From Candidatus Contendibacter sp. (GTDB lineage Bacteria; Pseudomonadota; Gammaproteobacteria; Competibacterales; Competibacteraceae): 39,441 bases of DNA. The notes below the pieces were generated by a model, which saw nothing but the letters and a program-made list of their open reading frames with translations, searched no databases and was not told the DNA's origin. Location: the NCBI GenBank assembly GCA_029624765.1, contig JARSSO010000062.1:1-39441 (forward strand). Reading direction: 5' to 3'. Positions 8,214-16,533 of the stretch are shown one piece after another. The position numbers and the translations under genes were made by a program. Position 1 is the stretch's first letter. The number at the start of each line of letters is the position of its first letter.

Positions 8214-9032
8214 CTATTCCCGTCCCGCGTTCAACCGCGCCAGTTCCGCCTTCAGCCGTTCCAGTTCCAGTTCGGCGGTTTGCGCCCGCTGTTCGGCGGC
8301 TTGGCGAGCTTCCGCTTCGGTTTTCAAGATCGCCTCTGTTCTTTCCAGTTCCGCCTCGGTTTTTTCCAGTTCCGCCTCGGTTTTTTCCAGTTCGGCCCCC
8401 TTTCTGGCCAATTCGATCTGCTGCTCCTGGTAGGACGGCAGGATGCGCCGAGCCGCAGGATCATAAAACCGCAATTCACCGGTGGTGGGATTCAGCCGCA
8501 GTTCCAGTTGGAGCACGGCGCTATACGCCCGCCATTCCCCGCCAAACGACGCCGCGCTGGGCAGGGGCGCGTAGTGATCCCCGGCCAGTTGCTGGCCTTG
8601 CAGGGGCGGTTTGAGATAGTCGCCCGTCGGGTCGGCCTGGAAGTATTCGCGGACGCCCATGTAGGCGTAGATGCCTCGCTTCGGCCCCTGATCCTGGGTG
8701 CGGGTCGCCAGCGAGGTAATCTCCAGCACGAAGTCCGGCGCCTTGCCGTCCTCCCAGACCTTGTAGGAAGAACGGTCATGGTTGGGGACACCGAACACGA
8801 CGAACACATCGGGGGCGACGACCGCTTTGGGATTATCTTCTTCGTAGTAGACGAACATATTCCCGGCCACGTAGACATCGGGCCGGTCAGCGAAGAAGGC
8901 TCGAAGCGCATTGATCGCATAGATCAGCGGGTGGAGTTGGAAATCGCTTTCCGCCATGGGTTCTCCATCGGAATCCGGGTAAAAAACCGGCGTGTCCGGC
9001 AGTTGGTAGATATAGGGATTGACGGTTGCCAT
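8214..9032 (-). CDS. Uma2 family (DUF820) protein with coiled-coil tail
   Basis: Residues 1 to about 195 match the Uma2/DUF820 restriction-endonuclease-like fold: VYVAGNMFVYYEEDNPKAVV followed by APDVFVVFGV, then PDFVLEITSLATR and KRGIYAYMGVREYF. The PD and E-x-T residues of the PD-(D/E)XK core are present. Residues about 205-272 are a charged coiled coil built from a repeated heptad (ELEKTEA). Uma2 genes are abundant in cyanobacteria and some filamentous or storage bacteria, and their biological role is unclear. The stop lies 28 bases before the ATPase start on the same strand, so co-transcription is possible. Confidence 0.8.
   Translation of the reverse strand: MATVNPYIYQLPDTPVFYPDSDGEPMAESDFQLHPLIYAINALRAFFADRPDVYVAGNMFVYYEEDNPKAVVAPDVFVVFGVPNHDRSSYKVWEDGKAPDFVLEITSLATRTQDQGPKRGIYAYMGVREYFQADPTGDYLKPPLQGQQLAGDHYAPLPSAASFGGEWRAYSAVLQLELRLNPTTGELRFYDPAARRILPSYQEQQIELARKGAELEKTEAELEKTEAELERTEAILKTEAEARQAAEQRAQTAELELERLKAELARLNAGRE
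8345..8394. repeat. 21-bp tandem repeat encoding a heptad
   Basis: Two perfect copies of a 21-bp unit (8345-8365 and 8366-8386) and the start of a third lie inside the Uma2 gene. Each unit equals one coiled-coil heptad, so gain or loss of copies would keep the frame and change tail length. Confidence 0.85.
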
Positions 9033-9080
9033 GGGCTAGGTCTCCTGGCTGGACGTCTCAAGGCGAATACTGCCGATTGG

Positions 9081-9212
9081 TTATGTTAGCCGTAATTCCT
9101 GGCGCTGGTCGAACGCCAGCATCCCGACCCCGGCGAGGTAGGGCTTGAGTTGCGCGTAATAGCCGGCGTCGACCTCGGTGTCGGTGGAAAGGATGGTGGT
9201 GTTTCTAATCTG
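9081..9212 (-). pseudogene. Unrecognised C-terminal gene remnant
   Basis: Upstream of the Uma2 gene the minus strand reads as protein-like sequence (LSTDTEVDAGYYAQLKPYLA then GVGMLAFDQRQELRLT) ending at TAA 9081-9083. The frame closes upstream in AT-rich DNA without a start. It may be the tail of a lost gene. No family is recognised. Confidence 0.25.
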
Positions 9213-9295
9213 GATATGGATATCGAAAAATGCTTACAACACATTGATCATAAAGCAAGTTAATGAATCTATATCCATGTCTGAAGCACTACCGT

Positions 9296-9478
9296 ATGAA
9301 GGCGCAAGAGCTGATTCGCCGTCGCACCGCTGTCGCCGAAACCGCCTTCGCGGACATTGTGGTTTGGCAAGCACCACAGCTCGTCTCAGGACGCCGCCAT
9401 CTCTTCAAATATCGGCTGGCTTTCTTGGTCGATGGCGATGGTGGATTTTTTCGACGACATTTTGAGGTGAATGCATGA
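9296..9478 (+). pseudogene. Truncated DUF6516 (TumE-type toxin) gene
   Basis: From ATG 9296 the frame encodes MKAQELIRRRTAVAETAFAD, then IVVWQAPQLVSG and HLFKYRLAFLVDG. This is the N-terminal half of DUF6516 proteins, the TumE toxins of TumE-TumA toxin-antitoxin modules. The conserved YDNE-x-GKGDHRH core that should follow is missing. The frame runs instead into a short unrelated tail and stops at 9478. Another frame just after the break reads VDFFDDILR, which looks like the family's C-terminal end, so an internal deletion is likely. No antitoxin gene is seen. Confidence 0.6.
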
Positions 9479-9491
9479 ACACGGCGACGCT

Positions 9492-11675
9492 TCAGTACTT
9501 CACCTTGGCGTAGATTTTCTCCTGGGCCGCCCGAGCGTCGCCCAGGGTGCGGATGCCCTGGGCGGCCAGCAGCGGGATCATCCGCAGAAACACCTCCGCC
9601 GTCACCAAGGCATCGCCCAGGGCGTCGTGGCGGGCCACCACCTTGATTCCCAATCGCTCGGCGATGGTTTCCAGCGCGTGCGACTCCTGGTTGGGATGCA
9701 GCAATTCCGACAGCAGCAACGTATCCAGCACTGGCTGCGTGAAACAAACGCCAGTCTGCATCTCCTTCATTTGCAGGAACCGGAGGTCGAATCCGGCATT
9801 GTGCGCCACCAGCACCGTCTCGTCGCAATAGTCGTGGAAGCGGGGCAACACCTCGTCAATCGTCGGTTGCCCGCGCAACATTTCGTTGGAAATACCGTGA
9901 ATCGTTTCCGCCCTCGGATCGATCGGCCGTTTCGGGTCGATCCGTTGCTCGTAGGACTCGGCCCGGAGCAGGCGGCTGTTGACGATGCGCACCGCGCCGA
10001 TGGCGATGATTTCATCGCCGCCCGACGGATTCAGGCCGGTGGTCTCGGTATCGAAGACCGTGTAGGTCAGTTCCGTCAGCGAAAGCTGGTCGAGTTCGGG
10101 GGTCTGGCCGGCTTGATGGAACAGATCGAAATCGTAAAACTCTGGGCGGCTCTCGCCGTAGCGGATTGGAGCACCGAGCAGCGGCCGCAGCGGCCCGGCC
10201 AGCGGCAGCAACCATCGAAACCGCGGGTGACCGTCTTCCGGATCCGCCAGGTACACGATCTCCGCTCCATGCCGTTCGAGTACGTCATGCAGGGTCAGCG
10301 GACTGCTCTGACTGCCGGCGCGCAAGGCGTCGCCTTCCCATTCCTGCAAAACCCGCTGCGACAGCGCCGGCCCTGGCCAGATCAGATCAAGCTGTACAAT
10401 CCGCCCGTGCCGCGACAAGCCAAAGCGCAGCTCACCCACCCCACACTCTTCCTTGAGCCGGCCGGCGAGAGAATACAGCGCCTGAACCAGCGTGTAACTG
10501 TCGACCTTGACCCAGATCGAATGGTCGAGGTCATCCAACCGAACTGGCAGTTCGAGTCGGGGTTCGATCCGGCGGCGCGCCGCGTCGATCACGTCCACGC
10601 CCAGCATTTCCTCCAGCGGCCAGCGGGTCTTGAGCGAATCGGCATGGTCGGCGGTCAACTTGTGCAGCTTGCCGCTGAGCGTGTTGACCTCTTCGTTGAT
10701 GATTCGAATGAAGCGGTCGCGCTGGGCCGGTTCGCAATCCGGATAGTAAGTCAGCATTTCGACCGCCGCGCGGATGCCCGCCAGCGACGCCCGGCTGCCC
10801 TCGGTAAACGATTGCAACAGCATGTCGCGGGTGGCGTCGAATTCGAAGTCTTGGGTGATGTTCTCCACGGTCAGCACGAAGCCACTGATCGTCGTTGGTT
10901 CGGTACGCTGGCCAGCCGGTCCGCCAGTCTGGGGCGGCGGCGCGACGGCCAGGATCGGCGCCATGTTGACCCGGACGAACTGGCCGGTCAGCGAGGCGAA
11001 CACGAACTGCGCGTTGGGATCGGTTTCACCCTTTTCCAGCCGCGCCACGATCCGGTCCCGCGCGTGCCGCAGCAGACTGCGGTCAATGAGGGCGAAAACC
11101 GGCCGCCCCAGACCAATCAGCGCGGCCGAACCAGCGCCGGCCGAAGCGCCCAGTGCCTGGCGCGCGCGCTCGTTGTACAGCAAGATCCGCCCGTCGCGGT
11201 TGCAGACCAGCACCCCTTGGGACAGCTCGGACATCAGTGCCGCCAGGCGGTTCTTCTCCTCCTCCACCGCGGCTTTCGCCTCGGCAACCTTCGTTTCCAG
11301 ACCCTGGGTCAGCGTCTCGCTATGCGAGGCCAGGTCGTTGACTGCCTTCCTCAATCGCCGGATCTCGGCGGGGCCAGCGGGCTCGAGGCGATGACTGGGA
11401 TGGGCGCTGAGAATGATGCGAATGCCTTCCACGATCTTCAGCGGACCCTTGGCGTAGAGCTGGTACGCGCCGGCAAAGGCGATACCGAGAACCGCCAGGC
11501 GCAACACGCCCAGTTCCGCCAGCAATTCGGCGTGCGGGGACAGCGCGGCGGCGAGGCGCTGCTGGTTTTCGGATCCCAGCACATGGTAAACCGCCCAGCC
11601 GGCGGCCAGTTCCAAGCCGGCCACCAGGGCGAGAAAAGCGATCAGGGCCAGCAGAAATTTAAGCGTTTCGTTCAC
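9492..11675 (-). CDS. Membrane sensor-kinase-like protein fused to a DEDDh 3'-5' exonuclease
   Basis: The 727-residue protein has two N-terminal membrane segments (about 5-33 and 58-76). A HAMP-like helix and coiled coil follow (about 95-145), then a PAS domain near 150-260 (LSQGVLVCNRDGRILLYNER). Next is a degenerate histidine-kinase-like region (about 280-510) in which no phospho-acceptor His is visible at the expected site. Residues about 538-727 are a DnaQ-like exonuclease with intact motifs: VFDTETTGL (Exo I), LVAHNAGFDLRFL (Exo II) and RHDALGDAL (Exo III, the DEDDh His). The nuclease is probably active and membrane-tethered. It is divergent from the acetate uptake genes; in Pseudomonas related exonuclease genes also lie by actP, as I recall. 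Role unknown. Confidence 0.88.
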   Translation of the reverse strand: MNETLKFLLALIAFLALVAGLELAAGWAVYHVLGSENQQRLAAALSPHAELLAELGVLRLAVLGIAFAGAYQLYAKGPLKIVEGIRIILSAHPSHRLEPAGPAEIRRLRKAVNDLASHSETLTQGLETKVAEAKAAVEEEKNRLAALMSELSQGVLVCNRDGRILLYNERARQALGASAGAGSAALIGLGRPVFALIDRSLLRHARDRIVARLEKGETDPNAQFVFASLTGQFVRVNMAPILAVAPPPQTGGPAGQRTEPTTISGFVLTVENITQDFEFDATRDMLLQSFTEGSRASLAGIRAAVEMLTYYPDCEPAQRDRFIRIINEEVNTLSGKLHKLTADHADSLKTRWPLEEMLGVDVIDAARRRIEPRLELPVRLDDLDHSIWVKVDSYTLVQALYSLAGRLKEECGVGELRFGLSRHGRIVQLDLIWPGPALSQRVLQEWEGDALRAGSQSSPLTLHDVLERHGAEIVYLADPEDGHPRFRWLLPLAGPLRPLLGAPIRYGESRPEFYDFDLFHQAGQTPELDQLSLTELTYTVFDTETTGLNPSGGDEIIAIGAVRIVNSRLLRAESYEQRIDPKRPIDPRAETIHGISNEMLRGQPTIDEVLPRFHDYCDETVLVAHNAGFDLRFLQMKEMQTGVCFTQPVLDTLLLSELLHPNQESHALETIAERLGIKVVARHDALGDALVTAEVFLRMIPLLAAQGIRTLGDARAAQEKIYAKVKY

Positions 11676-11713
11676 GAGCGACGGAAAACATGGCGAGAGT
11701 TAGCCTTACATCA

Positions 11714-11742
11714 TAGACAAGTCCCATTGGGGCTTATACATT
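11714..11742 (+). promoter_or_regulatory. Candidate sigma-70 promoter for yjcH-actP
   Basis: TAGACA (11714-11719) and TACATT (11737-11742) are separated by 17 bp in the divergent region, about 70 bases upstream of the yjcH start. Matches are 5/6 and 4/6 to consensus. No regulator site was identified. Confidence 0.35.
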
Positions 11743-11810
11743 TTCAAGGCCTAATCCATGGTCCGCGGTGCAGGCGACCGCATCCACCAACCCGAAGGGG
11801 AAAAAAACAA

Positions 11811-12122
11811 ATGTCGTCCGAAGTATACGAGCGGATTCGTAAGAATCCGAAATTCGACGAATTGGTCAGCAAGCGCAGCCGCTTCGCGTGGACGCTGACC
11901 TTCGTGGTGCTGGGCATTTACTTTGCCTTCATCATGATCGTGGCGTTCAATCCGACGGCGCTGGCCGCGCCCATCTGGGACGGCGGCAAGGCCACCATCG
12001 CCTGGCCGATCGGCGTAAGCATGATCCTGTTGTTCTGGTTGATGACCGGTCTTTACGTCCGTCGCGCCAACAGCGAATTCGATGACATCAACGCCGAAAT
12101 CGTCAAGGGGGCCATCGAATGA
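11811..12122 (+). CDS. yjcH: DUF485 membrane protein (YjcH-like)
   Basis: The 103-residue protein starts at ATG 11811 behind an AGGGG site. It has the DUF485 pattern: a polar N-terminus (YERIRKNPKFDELVSKRSRF), a first membrane helix (WTLTFVVLGIYFAFIMIVAF) and a second (AWPIGVSMILLFWLMTGLYV). It ends in a charged tail (FDDINAEIV). DUF485 proteins are encoded with acetate/cation symporters and presumably assist them at the inner membrane; the mechanism is not known. Its TGA overlaps the actP ATG (ATGA), so translation is coupled. Assignment is strong because of both sequence and context. Confidence 0.93.
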   Translation: MSSEVYERIRKNPKFDELVSKRSRFAWTLTFVVLGIYFAFIMIVAFNPTALAAPIWDGGKATIAWPIGVSMILLFWLMTGLYVRRANSEFDDINAEIVKGAIE

Positions 12123-13792
12123 ACCGTGGAATGCTGAAATTCGCCGCCGCCGCGCTGGCGGTGGGCTGGATGGGCCTGGCCATGGCCGCCCCGGACGTCG
12201 GCCAGGCACAGAAACAGGCGCTCAACGTTCACGCCATCGTGATGTTCTTCATCTTCGTGCTGGCGACCCTGGGCATCACCTACTGGGCGGCCCAGCGCAC
12301 CAAGACCGCCAGCGACTACTACGCCGCCGGCGGCGGCATCACCGGCACCCAGAACGGCCTGGCCATCGCCGGCGACTACATGTCGGCGGCCACGCTGCTC
12401 GGCCTGACCAGCATGACCTACTTCCAGGGTTTCGACGGCTACATCTACTGCATCTGCTTCTACGTCGGCTGGCCGTTCATCATGTTCATCATGGCCGAAC
12501 GGCTGCGCAACCTGGGCAAGTTCACCTTTGCCGACATCACCTCCTACCGGCTGGATCAGCGGCAGGTCCGCACCGTCGCGGCCATCGGTTCGCTGACCGT
12601 GGTGGTGTTCTACCTGATCGCGCAGATGGTCGGCGCGGGCCAGCTCATCAAGCTGCTGTTCGGCATGGAATACTGGATGGCGGTGGTCATCGTCGGCGTG
12701 CTGATGGTGATCTACGTCACCTTCGGCGGCATGATCGCCACCACCTGGGTGCAGATCATCAAGGCCTGCCTGCTGCTCGGCGGCGGCACGCTGGTGATGC
12801 TGCTGGCATTCTCGCAGTTCGGTTTCAACTTCGAGACGCTGGCCACCAAAGCCGTGGAAAATTCCAAGAAAGGCATGGCGCTGATGGCTCCGGGCGCTTT
12901 CCTCTCCGATCCGGTGACGGCGGTCTCCCTGTCGCTCGGCCTGATGTTCGGCACCGCCGGCCTGCCGCATATCCTGATGCGCTTCTTCACCGTCCCCAAC
13001 GCCAAGGAAGCGCGCAAGAGCGTGTTCATCGCCACCCTTTGCGTCGGCTTCTTCTTCACCGTGGTGGCGCTGATGGGCTTGTCGGCCATCACCATCGTCG
13101 GCACCAACCCCCAATATTTCGAGGGCGGCGAGATCGGCGGCAAGCTGATCGGCGGCGGCAACATGCCCGCCATGCATCTGGCCCACGCGGTCGGCGGCAA
13201 CCTGATGCTGGGTTTCCTGTCGGCGGTGGCCTTCGCCACCATCCTCGCCGTAGTCTCGGGACTGGCGCTGGCCGGCGCGTCCGCGATCTCGCACGACCTT
13301 TACGCCAACGTGATTCGCCAGGGTCAGGCGACCGAAGCCGAGGAAGTCCGCGTCTCCAAGTCGTCCTCGCTGGCGCTGGGCGTCGTCGCCGTGCTGCTCG
13401 GCATCGCGTTCGAGAAACAGAACGTGGCGTTCATGGTCGGCCTGGCCTTCGGCGTCGCCGCGTCGTGTAATTTCCCGGTGCTGATTCTCTCCATGTACTG
13501 GAAGGGTCTGACCACCCGAGGCGCGATCTGGGGCAGCATCGCCGGCCTGGTGTCGGCGGTGTTGATCGTCGTGCTGTCCAAGGCGGTGTGGGTCACCGTG
13601 CTGGGCAACAAGGCCGCGATCTTCCCCTACGAACAACCGGCAATCTTCTCCATGCCGATCGCGTTCTTCTTCGCGTGGCTGGGCTCGGTGACGGATAGCA
13701 GCGTTCGGGCGTCCAAGGAAAAAGAAGCGTTCGAGGATCAGTACGTGCGCGCCCAGACGGGCTTCGGCGCGGCGGGCGCGGCGTCTCACTAG
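12119..13792 (+). CDS. actP: Cation/acetate symporter
   Basis: The 557-residue protein belongs to the sodium:solute symporter family. A cleavable-looking signal (MLKFAAAALAVGWMGLAMAA) precedes about 13 membrane helices. Family stretches include DYYAAGGGITGTQNGLAIAG, DYMSAATLLG and GTAGLPHILMRFFTVPNAKE. ActP in E. coli imports acetate, glycolate and short-chain acids with a cation. Paired with yjcH it forms an acetate uptake operon. That fits an organism storing acetate carbon as polyhydroxyalkanoate, as the phasin gene suggests. A strong hairpin lies 26 bases after the stop. Confidence 0.95.
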   Translation: MNRGMLKFAAAALAVGWMGLAMAAPDVGQAQKQALNVHAIVMFFIFVLATLGITYWAAQRTKTASDYYAAGGGITGTQNGLAIAGDYMSAATLLGLTSMTYFQGFDGYIYCICFYVGWPFIMFIMAERLRNLGKFTFADITSYRLDQRQVRTVAAIGSLTVVVFYLIAQMVGAGQLIKLLFGMEYWMAVVIVGVLMVIYVTFGGMIATTWVQIIKACLLLGGGTLVMLLAFSQFGFNFETLATKAVENSKKGMALMAPGAFLSDPVTAVSLSLGLMFGTAGLPHILMRFFTVPNAKEARKSVFIATLCVGFFFTVVALMGLSAITIVGTNPQYFEGGEIGGKLIGGGNMPAMHLAHAVGGNLMLGFLSAVAFATILAVVSGLALAGASAISHDLYANVIRQGQATEAEEVRVSKSSSLALGVVAVLLGIAFEKQNVAFMVGLAFGVAASCNFPVLILSMYWKGLTTRGAIWGSIAGLVSAVLIVVLSKAVWVTVLGNKAAIFPYEQPAIFSMPIAFFFAWLGSVTDSSVRASKEKEAFEDQYVRAQTGFGAAGAASH

Positions 13793-13818
13793 TCAATCAC
13801 CCCCAAGCCTCGCATCAA

Positions 13819-13848
13819 AAAGGGGAAGGTCCGCGGGCCTTCCCCTTT
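13819..13848. terminator. Bidirectional terminator between actP and rraA
   Basis: AAAGGGGAAGG (13819-13829) and CCTTCCCCTTT (13838-13848) form a perfect 11-bp stem around an 8-base loop between two convergent genes. The flanking A run and T-containing tract suit termination from both sides. Confidence 0.85.
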
Positions 13849-13867
13849 CCGTTTCGAGCCGCCGCGT

Positions 13868-14347
13868 TCAGGTCAACGGCTTTTCCGACACGATCAGGCC
13901 GTCCTCGTCGGCGTAAAGATGATGTCCGGGAACAAAATTCACGCCCGCGAAGCGCACCGGGATGTCCCGCTCACCGACGCCGCGCTTGACGCTTTTGAGC
14001 GGATGCACCCCCAGCGCCTTGACGCCGATACCGATTTCGGCGATGGCGGTGGAATCGCGGATGCAGCCGTTCACCACCACCCCGACCCAGTCGTTTTCCT
14101 CGGCCAACTCGGCGAGCTGGTCGCCCAGCAGCGCACAGCGTATCGAGCCGCCGCCGTCCACCACCAAGACTCGGCCTTTGCCCGGCTCCTCCAGCGCGGC
14201 GCGCACCAAGGAGTTATCCTCGAACACCTTCAGGGTGACGATGGGACCGGAAAACATCACCTCGCCGCCATAGTCGAGAAAAACGGGTTCGGCAATTTGC
14301 AGGCAGTCGGAAAATTCGTCGCACAGGTCGGTCGTCTTGAATTCCAT
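13868..14347 (-). CDS. rraA: RraA family protein (RNase E regulator / HMG aldolase-like)
   Basis: From ATG 14347 the 159-residue protein matches RraA: TTDLCDEFSDCLQIAEPVFL, DNSLVRAALEEPGKGRVLVV, DGGGSIRCALLGDQLAELA, NGCIRDSTAIAEI and LGVHPLKSVKRGVGERDIPV. E. coli RraA is a trimer that binds and inhibits RNase E. Many homologues are 4-hydroxy-4-methyl-2-oxoglutarate aldolases or oxaloacetate decarboxylases, and the G-x20-R-D substrate motif is present here (GDQLAEL...GCIRD). Which role applies cannot be settled from sequence. An upstream ATG at 14398 would add 17 residues and is unlikely. It follows the OmpA-like gene by 59 bases. Confidence 0.92.
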   Translation of the reverse strand: MEFKTTDLCDEFSDCLQIAEPVFLDYGGEVMFSGPIVTLKVFEDNSLVRAALEEPGKGRVLVVDGGGSIRCALLGDQLAELAEENDWVGVVVNGCIRDSTAIAEIGIGVKALGVHPLKSVKRGVGERDIPVRFAGVNFVPGHHLYADEDGLIVSEKPLT

Positions 14348-14406
14348 GGCATTACTCTCGCGGGTGGGGACAGGGATGCGGCAGTTTACCACACCCACCC
14401 AGCGCC

Positions 14407-15429
14407 TTAGCGGCTGGTGATTTTCAATTCGATCCGACGGTTGCGGCGATAGGCTTCCGGAGTGTCGGCGGGATCGATCGGGTGATATTCCCCCATCCCC
14501 ACCGCCGCCAGCCGCTCCGGCGGGATGCCCTGCTGGATCAGGTAATTCACCACCTGCTGCGCCCGGGCGGTGGACAGTTCCCAGTTGGACGGGAACCGTC
14601 CGCTCCGAATCGGCGCCCGGTCGGTATGGCCCTGCACCTCGATGATGACCGGCAAGTCCGGCGGCAGGCGCGCGGCCAGTTGCTGGTAGACCATGGCGAA
14701 CTTGTCCAGATCGCCGCCGCCGGACGCCGACAGCGTCGCCTCGCCGGAGGCGAACAGCACCTCGGACTGGAACACGAAGCGGTCGCCCACCACCTTGATG
14801 TCGGGATTGTTGGCGAACACCTCGCGCAGACGGCCAAAGAAATCGCTGGCGTATTTCTCCAGTTCCTCGACCCGCTCCAGCAGCTTCTTCTTCAGAGCGC
14901 TGTCGAGCGCCTCGATCCGGCCTTTCTGCTCGACGATCACCGCGTCGCGCTGGGCCAGTGCCTGCTGGTTGGCCGCCAGGGCGCGGTTGAGCCGCTCCAG
15001 TTCCGCCACCAGCCGCTCGGCCCGGACACTCAGCAGCGCCGCCTGCTCCTGGACGCTGGTCAGGCTTTGCTCGGTCTTGCTCTTGTCGGCGTTCAACGCC
15101 TCCCGCGCGGCCTGGACCGCCGCCAGCTCGGCGCGCAGTTGCGCCAGCAGCCTGTCCCGCTCGCCGACCGTGTTTTCCAGGCCTTGTACCCGGCCGCGCA
15201 GCCGCGCCGCTTCCTTCTCGGCGTCGCCGGCCAGCCCTTCCAGATGGCCGATGATCCGCTGCAACTGACCAATGGCGGTGTCCTTGCCCATGATCTCGCG
15301 GCCGATCAACACCTCAGCCAGGACGAATACCGTGATCAGGAACACCAGCACCATCACCAGTCCGCCCAGGGCGTCGGTGAAGGCCGGCCAGATGTTGAAC
15401 TCGCCGACCGGATCACGCCGGCGGGGCAT
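14407..15429 (-). CDS. MotB/OmpA-like peptidoglycan-binding protein
   Basis: From ATG 15429 the 340-residue product has one N-terminal membrane helix of MotB type (FNIWPAFTDALGGLVMVLVF, with a channel-lining-type Asp at its start). A long coiled coil spans about residues 45-200. A C-terminal OmpA domain follows (SEVLFASGEATLS, VIIEVQGHTDRAPI, NWELSTARAQQVVNYLI, NRRIELKI) that should bind peptidoglycan. The start overlaps the end of the MotA-like gene by 17 bases, so the two are translationally coupled. Known pairs of this kind make proton-driven envelope complexes. Its job here is not known; flagellar genes are absent from the window. Confidence 0.85.
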   Translation of the reverse strand: MPRRRDPVGEFNIWPAFTDALGGLVMVLVFLITVFVLAEVLIGREIMGKDTAIGQLQRIIGHLEGLAGDAEKEAARLRGRVQGLENTVGERDRLLAQLRAELAAVQAAREALNADKSKTEQSLTSVQEQAALLSVRAERLVAELERLNRALAANQQALAQRDAVIVEQKGRIEALDSALKKKLLERVEELEKYASDFFGRLREVFANNPDIKVVGDRFVFQSEVLFASGEATLSASGGGDLDKFAMVYQQLAARLPPDLPVIIEVQGHTDRAPIRSGRFPSNWELSTARAQQVVNYLIQQGIPPERLAAVGMGEYHPIDPADTPEAYRRNRRIELKITSR

Positions 15430-16522
15430 GGTCGGCGTCCCGCGATGGCCCGGATCGTTGCTCCAGCAGCCGGGCGATGGCCCGCAATTCGTGCCGCAGA
15501 TCGGCGGTCCGGTCGTTTTCGATGTTTTGCAGGGTGGTCCGCAGCGATTCGATGCGCTCGCCCAGATTCGCCACCTGTTCGGCCACCCGGGTAATCCCTT
15601 CCCCACGATTGGCCAGGTATTCGGTGGTCGCCGCCACCCGCTCCAGCCGGTCGGTGGTGGCTTGCAGCAGCGCCGCCAGGTGGCGGGGCGAAATGGTTTC
15701 GGTCTGGGCGGTAACCGTCACCACCGGCTGCCAGAGCGGAACCAGGTCGCTGACCACCAGCGCCTCCAACTGGGCGTGATGGTCGTTCTGGGCGTGGAAC
15801 AGTTGCAGTTCCAGGAAGCCCAGCGCCAGCGCGCCCAGCAGGCCGAACAACGAGGCCGAGAACGAGGTGCCCATGCCGCCCAGTGGCGCGGTCAGCCGAT
15901 CCTTGAAGTGGGTGATCAGGGTCATGGCGTCGGTCGCCTGCTCGGCGGCCAGACCGCCGATCACGTCGCGCACGCCGGCGATGGTCAGCAACAGGCCGTA
16001 GAAGGTGCCGATCAGGCCGAGCAGCACCAGCGCCCCGACCAGGTAGCGCACCAGCGCCCGTTGATCGTCGCCGCGCGTCGCCAGCGAATCCAGCAGATAC
16101 GGCAGGGTCGCGGTGGCATCGCCATGGCCGATGACCCGATGAACCTTGCGGAGAAAATCGCTCACTCCGGGTCGACGCCTATTTCCCAACAGAGCTTCGT
16201 CGGCCTGCTGGAGCGGCAGTTCGCGGCGGCGAGCCCTGAGCGCCACGACGGCGGCCTGGTCGGCGGCGCGGACATCCAGCAGCGTGCCGGTCAGCGCCTT
16301 GAGGGTGTAGGCGACTCCGAACAGGAACGCGGCGGCGATCGTGCCGTTCAGATAGGGATTGGTCAGGAACGCGGCGGTCAGCGGCTGCTGGAAAAATCCC
16401 CCCAGCGCCGCCAGCGCCGCCAGGAACAGCAGACAACGCAGCAAGTAACGACTGGCGCCCCGGCTGGAGCGCCGTTCGGACTGAATCATGGGCATTCGGT
16501 TATCGGGTGACGGAGTATCCAT
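15413..16522 (-). CDS. MotA/TolQ/ExbB-like proton channel protein
   Basis: The 369-residue protein has hydrophobic segments at about 26-47 and 58-76. It then has the typical ExbB/TolQ/MotA pair: LVGALVLLGLIGTFYGLLLT and APLGGMGTSFSASLFGLLGA (then LALGFLEL). A C-terminal region (about 275-360) is predicted helical (TTDRLERVAATTEYLANRG, VANLGERIESLRTTLQNIE). This family couples proton flow to motion of a partner anchored in peptidoglycan. The partner is probably the overlapping MotB/OmpA-like gene. It starts 11 bases after the c-di-GMP enzyme gene stop, indicating one operon. Confidence 0.82.
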   Translation of the reverse strand: MDTPSPDNRMPMIQSERRSSRGASRYLLRCLLFLAALAALGGFFQQPLTAAFLTNPYLNGTIAAAFLFGVAYTLKALTGTLLDVRAADQAAVVALRARRRELPLQQADEALLGNRRRPGVSDFLRKVHRVIGHGDATATLPYLLDSLATRGDDQRALVRYLVGALVLLGLIGTFYGLLLTIAGVRDVIGGLAAEQATDAMTLITHFKDRLTAPLGGMGTSFSASLFGLLGALALGFLELQLFHAQNDHHAQLEALVVSDLVPLWQPVVTVTAQTETISPRHLAALLQATTDRLERVAATTEYLANRGEGITRVAEQVANLGERIESLRTTLQNIENDRTADLRHELRAIARLLEQRSGPSRDADHAPPA

Positions 16523-16533
16523 GCCGGAACGCG

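Noticed and set aside
11676..11810. Sigma-54 promoter upstream of yjcH-actP
   Set aside because: No GG-N10-GC pattern of TGGCAC-N5-TTGC type was found there.
9471..12122. An 883-codon open frame on the plus strand
   Set aside because: It is antisense to the exonuclease fusion; only its last 103 codons (DUF485) have protein-family character.
12053..13789. A 578-codon open frame antisense to actP
   Set aside because: His/Gln/Asp-rich translation typical of the complement of GC-rich membrane protein genes.
14407..16522. Zorya-like anti-phage system (ZorA/ZorB)
   Set aside because: The channel and OmpA-like proteins resemble ZorA/ZorB only at the level of the shared motor fold; no ZorC/ZorD or ZorE gene is adjacent and the operon partners are signalling genes.
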